Notes under the pieces: generated by a model | What the model saw: only the letters and a program-made list of their open reading frames with translations | Told to the model about the DNA's origin: nothing | Database searches by the model: none | DNA from: Phyllobacterium chamaecytisi | Lineage (GTDB): Bacteria > Pseudomonadota > Alphaproteobacteria > Rhizobiales > Rhizobiaceae | Length of the DNA stretch: 64,000 bases | Assembly: GCF_020164455.1 (NCBI RefSeq) | Contig: NZ_JAIQWW010000007.1 | Span: 247,794-311,793, forward strand | Direction of reading: 5' to 3' | Position numbers and translations under genes: made by a program | Part shown: positions 23,324 through 33,045 of the stretch, in pieces | Layout of the letters: each line of letters opens with the position of its first letter | Position numbering within the stretch: the stretch's first letter is position 1

Positions 23324-24538
23324 ATGAACAAACTATCGATTGCACTTGCCGTCAGCGTTTTTGCCCTGTCCAGCACTGCCCATGCCCTGGATCAGGTAGC
23401 ACCGACGCAACCGGTAGTGGCAAAGCCCGCATGCGGGGGCGAACTGGAGCCGTGGTTCAATGGCCTGATCGCCGAGGCAAAAGCCGCCGGTGTAACCGAT
23501 AAGGGCTTGGGTGAGCTTCTCAAGGCTTCGATGGATGACAAGGTACTGGAGCGCGACCGCGCTCAAGGCGTCTTCAATCAGACTTTCCTCACTTTCTCCT
23601 CGCGCATGGTGTCCGATTACCGCTTGAAACAGGGCGCGGCAAACCTCAAGAAGTATGCGGATACCTTTGCCAAGGCAGAAGCTGAGTATGGCGTTCCAGG
23701 ACCGGTGATCGCGGCATTCTGGGGTCTTGAGACGGATTTCGGTGCGGTTCAGGGCGATTTCGATACTTTGAACGCACTCCTGACGCTCTCATTCGATTGC
23801 CGCCGGCCAGAACTTTTCCGCCCGCAGTTGATCGCTCTTCTGAAGCTTTTTGACAGCGGTGTCGTCGATGCCAAGACGACCGGCGCCTGGGCTGGCGAGA
23901 TCGGTCAGATGCAGATGCTGCCAACCGATTATCTCGAGCGCGGCGTCGACGGTGACGGCGATGGCAAGGTCGATCTGAAGCACAGCGCGCCAGATGCGAT
24001 CATGACCGCTGCTCGTGTGATGCATGATCTGGGCTGGCGCAGGGGTGAGCCATGGCTGGAGGAAGTGAAGCTCACACAGGAGCTGCCGTGGGAAAATGCC
24101 ATGCGCACCAACCGTCTGCCCCATTCCAAATGGGCTGCGTGGGGCGTTACCGGTATGAAGGGACCGCTCGGTCCCGACGATGGCGATGCCTCGCTGCTGC
24201 TTCCGATGGGCCGCAAGGGCCCCGCTTTCCTTTCCTATGCGAATTTCGATATTTTTGTCGAATGGAACAAATCGATCATCTACGCCACGACAGCAGCCTA
24301 TTTTGCCACTCGCCTGGCTGGGGCGGGTCCGCTTGAGCCAACCAATCCTGAAGCCGGGCTCAATCCCGATCAAATGAAAGAATTGCAGAACAAGCTTGCA
24401 GCGCGCGGCCACGATATGGGCCCGAAGATCGACGGCGTGTTCGGCATTCTTACCCGCGATGCGGTACGCGACGAACAGATTCGCCTCGGTCTGCCCGCCG
24501 ATGCGTGGCCGACCCCGGAGCTTCTCGGCAAGCTTTAG
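23324..24538 (+). CDS. MltB-type lytic murein transglycosylase
   Basis: 404 residues, signal peptide ending near AHALDQ (about 21). The catalytic domain (about 40-325) has PVIAAFWGLETDFGA with the catalytic Glu at 136, then GEIGQMQMLPTDYLERGVDG and VAFP-like segments of the SLT_2 family. A C-terminal peptidoglycan-binding module (about 340-400) shows LAARGHDMGPKIDGVFG and TRDAVRDEQ. It cleaves glycan strands to 1,6-anhydro ends in the periplasm. No lipobox, so it is probably soluble. Confidence 0.93.
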   Translation: MNKLSIALAVSVFALSSTAHALDQVAPTQPVVAKPACGGELEPWFNGLIAEAKAAGVTDKGLGELLKASMDDKVLERDRAQGVFNQTFLTFSSRMVSDYRLKQGAANLKKYADTFAKAEAEYGVPGPVIAAFWGLETDFGAVQGDFDTLNALLTLSFDCRRPELFRPQLIALLKLFDSGVVDAKTTGAWAGEIGQMQMLPTDYLERGVDGDGDGKVDLKHSAPDAIMTAARVMHDLGWRRGEPWLEEVKLTQELPWENAMRTNRLPHSKWAAWGVTGMKGPLGPDDGDASLLLPMGRKGPAFLSYANFDIFVEWNKSIIYATTAAYFATRLAGAGPLEPTNPEAGLNPDQMKELQNKLAARGHDMGPKIDGVFGILTRDAVRDEQIRLGLPADAWPTPELLGKL

Positions 24539-24552
24539 AGCTTCGTCGCGAG

Positions 24553-25797
24553 CTACTGCGCAGGCGCCATCGTCTCGAGTGAGGCAAAACCTTCCGGTCG
24601 ATCACCCTCATCGAAGGGCGTCTCCACCTCGACGAACGTGTCGGGGTAAAAGCCGTTGAAGCGCGTGCGCAGCGACAGCGAGTAAGCACCGATATTACCT
24701 ATCTCGATCCAGTCGCCAGTGTCGACCGTTTCGGGCAACCAGAACGGGCGCGACAGGATATCGACGGAGTCGCACGTTGCGCCGCACACCCGGAACGGCA
24801 CAATTTCCTTCGGATCGCCATTGCGGTGCTTTTTGGCTGGATCGGGGATGAAACGAGCAGGCAGCGTGATCTTGCCGGTCCACGAATCCGACAGCGACGC
24901 CCAGATACCGTCATTTATGTAGAGCCGCCTGCCCTTGCGTAAAAGAACACGCACGATCAATGAAAACGCCCGGGCGACGATGACCCGGCCCGGCTCTGCC
25001 ACCAGGGGCAAATCACCAAAACCATACTCCTTGATATCGCCCCGCAGCCGCGACATCAGTTGGCCAAGTGAAGGCATCTCGACATGCTTGCGTTTCGGGT
25101 CATGCCCGTACTCAGCGGGAAAGCCACCACCAACGTCGAGACCCGCCAAAGGAACCCCGGCGCGGTTGCGTACCCAATCAGCCGAGCTCAAGGCACGCTC
25201 ATAGGTGTCGGGATCCTCGATCTGGCTGCCAACATGAAAACACAGGCCGACCATGTAGCCGATCTTGTGGGCGCGCTGCAGCAGCTCGACCGCATGCGCT
25301 GGAGCGGCGCCGAATTTCTTGGACAGCTCGTAGGCGGCATGTCCCTTGGTTTGCAGTCGTACGTACAGCGTGATGCTGGCTGGATCGATGTCGAGTGCGC
25401 GCACGATACGGGTTACCTTGGCGATCTCATCCTCATGATCCACTGCCAGAACACGAATGCCGTAGGTTTCGAGAGCCAGGCGAATATCCGACTGCGCCTT
25501 GATCGGGTGCATATAGAGCATCTGCGCATCCGGTGCGACCTTGCGCACCGCTTCGAACTCTCCCGGGGACGCCACATCGAAAACGCTGATGCCATTGCGT
25601 GCCAGCGTTTCGAGCACAAGATTTTCGCCGTTGGTCTTGACCGCATAAGCGGTCTCGCCCGGGAACATCTTCATGAACTGGTGTGCGTCATCGATCAGAA
25701 CTTGCGGGCGAAAGCAGTAGACTGGCTGATCCGGTCGCAGGGTAAGCGCTGCTTCACGGGCCGAGGCGAATCGTTGCATCGTTTTGTTCTGCGTCAT
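24553..25797 (-). CDS. Fold-III PLP decarboxylase (ornithine/lysine decarboxylase type)
   Basis: 414 residues. PLP-binding K54 lies in TAYAVKTN. The barrel continues with FDVASPGEFEAV, LCFHVGSQ, LDVGGGFPAEYG (phosphate loop), and VAEPGRVIV. The C-terminal domain has VCGATCDSVDIL, whose Cys-x-x-x-x-D pattern completes the active site from the partner subunit. The best fit is a biosynthetic ornithine (or lysine) decarboxylase feeding polyamines. It is somewhat longer than the roughly 377-residue alphaproteobacterial ODC, so substrate choice is uncertain. It converges on the transglycosylase gene. Confidence 0.85.
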   Translation of the reverse strand: MTQNKTMQRFASAREAALTLRPDQPVYCFRPQVLIDDAHQFMKMFPGETAYAVKTNGENLVLETLARNGISVFDVASPGEFEAVRKVAPDAQMLYMHPIKAQSDIRLALETYGIRVLAVDHEDEIAKVTRIVRALDIDPASITLYVRLQTKGHAAYELSKKFGAAPAHAVELLQRAHKIGYMVGLCFHVGSQIEDPDTYERALSSADWVRNRAGVPLAGLDVGGGFPAEYGHDPKRKHVEMPSLGQLMSRLRGDIKEYGFGDLPLVAEPGRVIVARAFSLIVRVLLRKGRRLYINDGIWASLSDSWTGKITLPARFIPDPAKKHRNGDPKEIVPFRVCGATCDSVDILSRPFWLPETVDTGDWIEIGNIGAYSLSLRTRFNGFYPDTFVEVETPFDEGDRPEGFASLETMAPAQ

Positions 25798-25920
25798 GCA
25801 AAACTCTTATCAAGGACAGGTGACAGACGAAAGTCGATTTCTTGCAGCTGGAATCGGGTGGTTTTATACCGTTGAACAGCTAGAAACCTTATCAGACAGC
25901 ACTGTCGAAAGGATCTATCC

Positions 25921-26859
25921 ATGTCCACCGCGCCAACAACGTCGCCCAATCCTCTCGCCATGACCAGCTTCGCATGGTTGCAATTGCTCCTTCTTGGCGC
26001 AATCTGGGGTGGGTCATTCTTCTTTGCGCGTGTCGCGGTTCAGGTGGTTCCCCCGTTAACGTTGGTTCTTTTTCGCGTGGCGGTAGCAGCTCTGGCACTT
26101 CATCTCTATCTGCTTAGCCGCGGCGTCCGGTTCTGGGACTACCGGGATCATGCATTTGAGTTCGCCGGCCTTGGCCTGCTGATGAACGTCATACCCTTTT
26201 CCCTGCTCTTCATCGGGCAGACAGTTCTTGGCGCAGGTGTCGAGTCGATCCTCAATGCGACAACACCGATCTGGACGGTCGTTGTCGCCGCCATCCTTAC
26301 GGTAGACGAAAGGATCACGATCAACAAACTTGTCGGCATTCTCCTGGGCATATTCGGGCTCGTCATCATGATCGGCCCTGGTGTTCTCACGGGTCTCGGT
26401 GGTCCGCTTTGGGCTGAAATTGCTGTGATCGGCGCCACCCTCTCCTACGCTTTTGCCGGCATTCTGGCGAAGCGCTTCAAGGGAGTTCCACCCACAGTAA
26501 CGTCCACCGGTCAAATGACCGCGTCCACGCTCATCATGATACCCGTGGTGCTCATCTACGACGGCGTTCCTGCCGTAGCGAACATCGATACCGGTGTCTG
26601 GTTGGCCATTCTCGGTCTTGGCCTCCTGTCGACCGCTTTCGCCTATATCCTCTATTTTTCGATCGTCCGGACGGCGGGCGCAACAAATGCATCACTCGTC
26701 ACTTTGATCGTTCCAGTCAGCGCTATTCTGCTTGGAACAATTTTTCTCGACGAGGAGCTCGCGCTTCAGGACTTCGTTGGCATTGCATTGATCGCTCTTG
26801 GACTGTTGGCGATTGATGGCAGGCTGCTCTCAAAGCTGCAAAAGCGCCAAAAAGCGTAA
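25921..26859 (+). CDS. EamA-family (DMT) inner-membrane transporter
   Basis: 312 residues, ten predicted membrane helices in two EamA repeats. The first repeat has LLLGAIWGGSFFFARVA and a GVESILNATTPIWTVVVA boundary; the second ends VSAILLGTIFLDEELALQDFVGIALI. Drug/metabolite transporters of this class usually export amino acids or other metabolites. It is divergent from the decarboxylase gene, with 123 bp between, which could mean a shared physiological theme, though nothing proves it. Ribosome site AAAGGATC lies just ahead. Confidence 0.9.
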   Translation: MSTAPTTSPNPLAMTSFAWLQLLLLGAIWGGSFFFARVAVQVVPPLTLVLFRVAVAALALHLYLLSRGVRFWDYRDHAFEFAGLGLLMNVIPFSLLFIGQTVLGAGVESILNATTPIWTVVVAAILTVDERITINKLVGILLGIFGLVIMIGPGVLTGLGGPLWAEIAVIGATLSYAFAGILAKRFKGVPPTVTSTGQMTASTLIMIPVVLIYDGVPAVANIDTGVWLAILGLGLLSTAFAYILYFSIVRTAGATNASLVTLIVPVSAILLGTIFLDEELALQDFVGIALIALGLLAIDGRLLSKLQKRQKA

Positions 26860-27162
26860 AGTTTTCAATATACCGTTAGCCTTACAGCTCGGGGTCCGCG
26901 GCTTAATTCTGGCCTAATTGTGGCAAGTTCGAGCTACACCCCTTCTGTGTGACCTTTTTGCTGCACTGCAAAAATATACCGCTTTTGGGAACATTTTATC
27001 GTGATTTGAATATTTTCTACCGCTCTAAATGGGTTTAAATTCAAAAACTTAGGTTTAGACGGCAAAAAATTTCTACTATCCATGTCACAAGACCGCAATA
27101 TTTGGGCTTTTTATGTGGCAAATTTGCGCTATGCTAAATGGGTTAACTGCAGGAGACGAGCG
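26860..27162. other. AT-rich gap ahead of a small membrane peptide gene
   Basis: No long gene. Markedly AT-rich (26980-27130), as expected for a promoter region. Confidence 0.4.
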
Positions 27163-27249
27163 ATGGGACTAACTCGATCGATGAATGTCCTTATGATCTG
27201 TGCAGCGTTCGCATTTATTGGTGCAATGGTCGTAGGACTAATCCCCTGA
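27163..27249 (+). CDS. 28-residue single-helix membrane peptide
   Basis: MGLTRSMNVLMICAAFAFIG then MVVGLIP and a stop. CAGGAGACGAGCG sits at proper distance ahead of the ATG, and a strong terminator (27311-27339) follows at 62 bp. One hydrophobic helix spans about residues 8-26, with a short polar N-terminus. The ribosome site, clean membrane helix and own terminator make it a credible small gene. Function unknown. Confidence 0.6.
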   Translation: MGLTRSMNVLMICAAFAFIGAMVVGLIP

Positions 27250-27310
27250 TTGTAAATAAGAGCGCTACGAAGATGGTCTCTGACCGTTAAGCGAATAGAA
27301 AACAGGAAGG

Positions 27311-27339
27311 CGGCCCGGTTATAGCAACCGGGCCGTTTT
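27311..27339 (+). terminator. Rho-independent terminator
   Basis: CGGCCCGGTT (27311-27320) / AACCGGGCCG (27326-27335), 5-nt loop, then TTTT. It ends the small peptide transcript. Confidence 0.85.
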
Positions 27340-27352
27340 CGTTTCAAATCGC

Positions 27353-28282
27353 CTAGGCTGCAGCCCCGGCAAGACTGGCCTCAACCGTATCGCTGCTACC
27401 AGGACGAATGCCAATCAAATGACAGATGGCGAAGGGTAGGTCAGCCCGGTTCATTGTGTAGAAATGGAAATCCTGGATTCCGCGCTCGACCAGATCGAGC
27501 ACCTGTTCGGCGGCAACCGCTGACGAGACCAAGGCGTGCGTCTGCGGGTCATTGTCCAGCCCGTCAAACCGCTCGGCAAGCCATGTGGGAATATGCGTTC
27601 CGGCCTTCGAGCAAAAATTGGTGACCTGCGTGAAATTATGGATCGGCAATATGCCGGGCAGGATCGGAATATAGATGCCAGCGCGGCGAACCTTCTCAAC
27701 ATAACGTTCATAAAGATCGTTCTCGAAAAAGAACTGCGTGATCGCCCGCGTCGCGCCATTGTCGACCTTGCGCTTCAGCATGTCGATATCCGTGGCAAAA
27801 TCTGGACTTTCTGGATGCTTTTCCGGATACGCGGAGACGGAGATGTCGAAGTCCGCGAAGGCTTTGAGCCCAGCAACCAGCTCGGCGCCGTTCTCATAGC
27901 CACCTGGAGTTGGTTTGTAGTGCGCGCCAACGCCACCGGCCGGATCGCCGCGCAACGCCACAAAGCGCTTGACGCCCATGGCCGCAAACTCGCGCACAAC
28001 CGTATCCACTTCTTCCTTAGTCGCATCGACGCAGGTCAGATGGGCGGCGGCATTGACGTCGGTTTCAGTCAAAATCCGCTTGATTGTACGGGCAGTACGT
28101 TCCCGGGTGGTGCCGCCGGCACCATAAGTCACCGATACGAATTCAGGATTGAGCGGCGCAAGGCGCGTCACCGTTTCCCAAAGCCGTTCTTCCATGACTT
28201 CCGTCTTCGGCGGGAAAAACTCAAATGAAACACGGATATTTGACCCAATATCCGAACGGCGGGACTGGCGAAAAAAACTCAT
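27353..28282 (-). CDS. metF: 5,10-methylenetetrahydrofolate reductase
   Basis: 309 residues starting MSFFRQSRRS at 28282. The barrel shows VSFEFFPPKTEVMEERLW, FVSVTYGAGGTTRERT, AAAHLTCVD, FVALRGDPAGG, VSAYPEKHPES and ITQFFFEND. These bind FAD and folate. The enzyme supplies 5-methyl-THF for methionine synthesis. Its ATG shares one base with the stop of the upstream ArsR-methyltransferase gene, so the two are translationally coupled and probably co-regulated from the dyad at 29305. Confidence 0.96.
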   Translation of the reverse strand: MSFFRQSRRSDIGSNIRVSFEFFPPKTEVMEERLWETVTRLAPLNPEFVSVTYGAGGTTRERTARTIKRILTETDVNAAAHLTCVDATKEEVDTVVREFAAMGVKRFVALRGDPAGGVGAHYKPTPGGYENGAELVAGLKAFADFDISVSAYPEKHPESPDFATDIDMLKRKVDNGATRAITQFFFENDLYERYVEKVRRAGIYIPILPGILPIHNFTQVTNFCSKAGTHIPTWLAERFDGLDNDPQTHALVSSAVAAEQVLDLVERGIQDFHFYTMNRADLPFAICHLIGIRPGSSDTVEASLAGAAA

Positions 28283-29292
28283 TATACGCTCTCCGTTATG
28301 CGGGAGGTTGAATCGGGATCGGCGATCAGCAGGCGTGGGTCGCGTGCCAGCCACAATTTGACGGTCAGTTTGTCGTCGCCCTTCGGTTCTAGATCGCGGC
28401 TCTCTTCGAGCATCAATCCAGCCTCGGTCAGCCAGTCGCGCATCTGCCCGTTGTTGAACCCAAGACGCACATGCGCATGACTATCGCGCAGGAACTCAAG
28501 CTCATGCGGAGCAAAATCGACGATCAACATGCGCCCGCCCGCCCGCAACGCGCGAGCCGCTTCGCGTATTGCTTCCGCCGGATTATCGAGAAAGTGCAGA
28601 ACCTGGTGAATGGTTACGAGATCAAACGATTCCCGATCAACCGGCAGCGAGTAGACGTCACCGTGGCGAACCTGCGCGTTGGTAACCCCATCGCGGTCAA
28701 GGTTTGAACGGGCAATAGTCAGCATGTCGCGATTGATGTCGATGCCGACACCGCGCACATAAAGCGGAGCGAAAAGCTCCAGAAGGCGGCCTGTTCCTGT
28801 CCCAACGTCGAGCATGGCCTGGAAGGGCTTGCGACCGACGATCTTGAGGAGCGCGTCCTCAACAGCGCCATCCGGGACGTGCAGTGACCTGATCGCGTCC
28901 CAGCTGGTGGCATTGGCGCTGAAGTAGGCAGCCGCACGCTCGCGACGCTGCAGCTTCACCGAGGAAAGGCGTTCAAGATCACGCTCCAACAGCGGATCGG
29001 CGTTGTCCAGACGATCCAGAAGAGAGCGCGCGATGTCGCCGACGATCAGCGATTCTGCCAAACGGAAATAAGCCCAGGAACCTTCCTGATAACGGTTGAT
29101 AAGGCTTGCTTCAAACAGGAGCTTGAGGTGGCGTGACACACGTGGCTGTGACTGGCCGAGAATAGTCGTAAGGTCCGAAACTGTCAGGTCGCCGCGCGAC
29201 AAGAGCGCCAGAATACGCAAACGGCTTGGCTCGGCCGCTGCTTTCAGCGTATCGACCATCAGATCAAGATTGAGATTACGCTTGTCCATCAC
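28282..29292 (-). CDS. ArsR-family regulator fused to a SAM methyltransferase domain
   Basis: 336 residues. Residues about 8-95 form an ArsR winged helix (AAAEPSRLRILALLSRGDLTV then LGQSQPRVSRHLKLL). Residues about 140-320 form a class I methyltransferase with LDVGTGTGRLLELF (motif I), VGIDINRDML and LVTIHQVLHFLDNP. No metal-binding Cys pair is seen, so it is not a metal sensor. Such fusions accompany metF or methionine-cycle genes in alphaproteobacteria; a SAM/SAH-sensing role is my inference. It likely binds the dyad just upstream of its own start. Confidence 0.9.
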   Translation of the reverse strand: MMDKRNLNLDLMVDTLKAAAEPSRLRILALLSRGDLTVSDLTTILGQSQPRVSRHLKLLFEASLINRYQEGSWAYFRLAESLIVGDIARSLLDRLDNADPLLERDLERLSSVKLQRRERAAAYFSANATSWDAIRSLHVPDGAVEDALLKIVGRKPFQAMLDVGTGTGRLLELFAPLYVRGVGIDINRDMLTIARSNLDRDGVTNAQVRHGDVYSLPVDRESFDLVTIHQVLHFLDNPAEAIREAARALRAGGRMLIVDFAPHELEFLRDSHAHVRLGFNNGQMRDWLTEAGLMLEESRDLEPKGDDKLTVKLWLARDPRLLIADPDSTSRITESV

Positions 29293-29304
29293 TCACCTCA
29301 AAAG

Positions 29305-29324
29305 ACATAAAGATATGTTTATGT
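29305..29324. promoter_or_regulatory. Perfect dyad, operator candidate of the ArsR-methyltransferase gene
   Basis: ACATAAA (29305-29311) and TTTATGT (29318-29324) form a perfect inverted repeat around GATATG, 12 bp ahead of the ArsR-methyltransferase start. The symmetry and position suit autoregulation by a winged-helix dimer. Confidence 0.6.
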
Positions 29325-29414
29325 GAGAAATCAAATTTTGGCAAGTTGTTTTTGCCGTTGACGACAAATTTTGCCGCGTTTGAAATACGACCAAGAATCA
29401 CGCAAGGAACCTGC

Positions 29415-30465
<1,051 letters not shown>

Positions 30466-30477
30466 TTAAGCTATGAG

Positions 30478-30632
30478 GTCCGGCCGGTCTTCTGACTGAG
30501 GTTCACCTGAACCGCGCGCCTTCCGGATATCTCCGTGGCATCTGCGCGGCCCATCCCCTTTACAGCGTTGGGCACGTGCCGGATTCTCACCGGCTTCCCG
30601 ATTCTCCCGCAAAAAGCAGGCACCGGACCTTC
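30478..30632 (-). promoter_or_regulatory. Cobalamin riboswitch ahead of bluB
   Basis: On the minus strand the B12-box region AGCCGGTGAGAATCCGGCAC is followed by a variant of the usual CGCTGTAA element (AACGCTGTAA). A 3' part, CAGTCAGAAGACCGGCC, then matches the conserved AGTCAGGAGACCTGCC-like segment. The 5' GGTGCCTGC start and the kissing-loop region are in the right order. High cobalamin should shut off bluB expression. Confidence 0.9.
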
Positions 30633-30668
30633 AGTCCATTCGCCATAGAAAAGCTCTTGGCGCAAGCC

Positions 30669-31277
30669 TTAGATCGGATAAATCCATTGCTCGGGCACCC
30701 GCACGTCGACCTTTTCACCGGCGCGAATGGTGCCCGGTTTCTCGACCCAGGCGACGATGCCACGCAGGCGCTTCGAGACCCTAACGAAATCGAGCGCTGT
30801 CGTCGTGTGATCTTCTGTGTCTGCATGTTCGCCGATGGAGCGTCCCGCCACTTTGCAAGGGGCATTTTGCCCGTCGACCTTCAGGGTGACGCCTCCTTCG
30901 AAGAACATCAGCGTCCGTGGCGGCAGCATCGAAAGCGCCGGAATACCGTCAATGACCATGTTGCCGCCGATCCATTCAGCCTTCAGATCAGACAATCCCA
31001 TGCCAGCAGCGACATCCGCTAGTTCGTCCGATGCGAGAATGGAAAGCTGGCGCTCGTTGCGCATTTCCGTGCCGCGCGGATACCAGGGCTCACGCCCGCC
31101 GGATTTGCGCGTCGGACCAGCATGAAAATCGCCAACGATGCCATCGAACGTGAGCTCAAGCGACGCTGCCGGCGTCGTGACAAAGTCGCCTGCGAGAGCT
31201 TCGAATAATCCACTGACCCGCCCGCTAAGCTTGCGTGAAGGGAGTATTTCGGTTCTGGTTTCAAACAGGTCGGTCAT
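30669..31277 (-). CDS. MOSC-domain protein
   Basis: 202 residues from the ATG at 31277 (MTDLFETR). It fits the MOSC fold, with GDFHAGPTRKSGG and RNERQLSILASDELADVA in the first half, and GGVTLKVDGQNAPCKVAGRSI holding the conserved Cys that would bind a molybdenum-sulphur centre. MOSC proteins transfer sulphur to, or use, molybdenum cofactor; the substrate here is unknown. It lies upstream of the riboswitch and is a separate unit. Confidence 0.85.
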   Translation of the reverse strand: MTDLFETRTEILPSRKLSGRVSGLFEALAGDFVTTPAASLELTFDGIVGDFHAGPTRKSGGREPWYPRGTEMRNERQLSILASDELADVAAGMGLSDLKAEWIGGNMVIDGIPALSMLPPRTLMFFEGGVTLKVDGQNAPCKVAGRSIGEHADTEDHTTTALDFVRVSKRLRGIVAWVEKPGTIRAGEKVDVRVPEQWIYPI

Positions 31278-31395
31278 TGAGCCACTCCGTGAGACTCCCC
31301 GCATACTAGAAATTCAAGCCACGAAAACCAGCAAATAAGCCTTATGGGTTCGTCAAAAATGGTGATGGAAGAACGTCTCCGCCTCCCACTACCGT

Positions 31396-33045
31396 TTATC
31401 GAGTTAGCGGCTTGTAGCTAGGACGCTTCGGGTTGACGCTGTCCGGGCCAAGGCGGCGGATCTTGTCGTTCTCGTAGTCCTCGAAGTTGCCTTCGAACCA
31501 TTCCACATGACTGTCGCCTTCGAATGCGAGGATATGCGTCGCCAGCCGGTCGAGGAACATGCGATCGTGGCTGATGATCACGGCGCAGCCTGCATATTTT
31601 TCCAGAGCGTCCTCAAGCGCCGCCAACGTTTCGGTATCGAGATCGTTGGTGGGCTCGTCGAGAAGAAGAACATTGCCACCAGCCTGCAGCATCTTGGCCA
31701 GATGCACCCGGTTGCGCTGACCGCCGGAGAGATTGCCGACCTTCTGCTGCTGATCGCCGCCCTTGAAGTTGAACGCCGAGACATAGGCGCGGGAGTTCAT
31801 CTCGTACTTGCCGAGCTTGATGATTTCATTGCCGCCCGAGATTTCTTCCCAGACGTTCTTGTCGGCCTTGAGATGATCGCGGCTCTGATCGACATAGCCG
31901 AGATGCACGGTTTCACCGACACGGATGGAACCGGAATCGGGCTTTTCCTGCCCGGTGATCATCTTGAACAGGGTGGTTTTACCTGCACCGTTGGGACCGA
32001 TAATGCCGACAATGCCGCCGGGTGGCAGCTTGAATGTAAGGTTTTCGATGAGCAGTCGATCGCCGAAGGATTTGGTGAGACCTTCCGCTTCGATCACCAC
32101 CTGACCAAGGCGCTCGCCTGCCGGAATGAGAATCTGTGCATCGCCCGGCCGCTGATCGTTGGCCGCATCCACCAAGGCGTCATAGGCCTTGATACGCGCT
32201 TTCGACTTCGCCTGACGCGCCTTGGGGCTCGCCGAAATCCATTCGCGCTCGCGTTCCAGAGCTTTCTGGCGCGAGTCGTCTTCGCGGCCCTCCTGCTGCA
32301 TGCGCTTGGCCTTGGCACCGAGATAGGCCGAATAGTTGCCTTCATAAGGAATACCACGACCGCGATCGAGTTCGAGAATCCAGCCGGTAACATTGTCGAG
32401 GAAGTAGCGATCGTGGGTGATCAGCAGTACCGAACCCTTGTATTCGCGCAGATGCTTTTCCAGCCACGCGGTGGTTTCCGCATCCAGATGGTTGGTCGGC
32501 TCGTCGAGGAGCAACAAGTCCGGCTGCGAAAGCAGAAGACGGCATAGAGCCACACGGCGGCGTTCACCACCGGAAAGGTTGGTTACCTCACTGTCGCCAG
32601 GCGGGCAGCGCAATGCTTCCATGGCCATCTCGACCTGCGATTCCAGATCCCAGAGATTCTTGGAATCGATGATATCCTGCAACTTCGCCCCCTCGTCGGC
32701 GGTCTCGTCGGAATAGTTCATCATGACTTCATTATAGCGGTCGAGAATGGCCTTCTTATCGGCAACCCCGTCCATGACATTGCCCATCACATCCTTTGTG
32801 GGATCAAGAACGGGCTCCTGCGCGAGATAACCAACTGTCGCGCCCTCGGCCAGCCAGGCCTCGCCCGTATATTCTCTGTCCATACCGGCCATGATCTTGA
32901 GGACCGTCGACTTACCGGCACCGTTCGGTCCGAGGATACCGATCTTGGCATCGGGGTAGAAAGAAAGATGAATGTTTTCAAGAACCTTCTTGGTTCCATA
33001 TGCCTTGTTCAGGCCGGCCATATGATAGATGAATTGGCGTGCCAT
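31396..33045 (-). CDS. ettA: Energy-dependent translational throttle protein EttA (ABC-F)
   Basis: 549 residues starting MARQFIYHMAGL. Two ABC domains without membrane parts: Walker A GPNGAGKS near residue 40 and GPNGAGKT near 355, signature LSGGE and LSGGQ, and Walker B LLLLDEPTNHLD and LLLDEPTNDLD. Between them lies the P-site tRNA interaction linker (about 240-320) with SPKARQAKSKARIKAY. EttA binds the ribosomal E site and gates early elongation according to ATP/ADP. The length and the NHLD/NDLD pairing fit EttA rather than Uup or YheS. Confidence 0.95.
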   Translation of the reverse strand: MARQFIYHMAGLNKAYGTKKVLENIHLSFYPDAKIGILGPNGAGKSTVLKIMAGMDREYTGEAWLAEGATVGYLAQEPVLDPTKDVMGNVMDGVADKKAILDRYNEVMMNYSDETADEGAKLQDIIDSKNLWDLESQVEMAMEALRCPPGDSEVTNLSGGERRRVALCRLLLSQPDLLLLDEPTNHLDAETTAWLEKHLREYKGSVLLITHDRYFLDNVTGWILELDRGRGIPYEGNYSAYLGAKAKRMQQEGREDDSRQKALEREREWISASPKARQAKSKARIKAYDALVDAANDQRPGDAQILIPAGERLGQVVIEAEGLTKSFGDRLLIENLTFKLPPGGIVGIIGPNGAGKTTLFKMITGQEKPDSGSIRVGETVHLGYVDQSRDHLKADKNVWEEISGGNEIIKLGKYEMNSRAYVSAFNFKGGDQQQKVGNLSGGQRNRVHLAKMLQAGGNVLLLDEPTNDLDTETLAALEDALEKYAGCAVIISHDRMFLDRLATHILAFEGDSHVEWFEGNFEDYENDKIRRLGPDSVNPKRPSYKPLTR

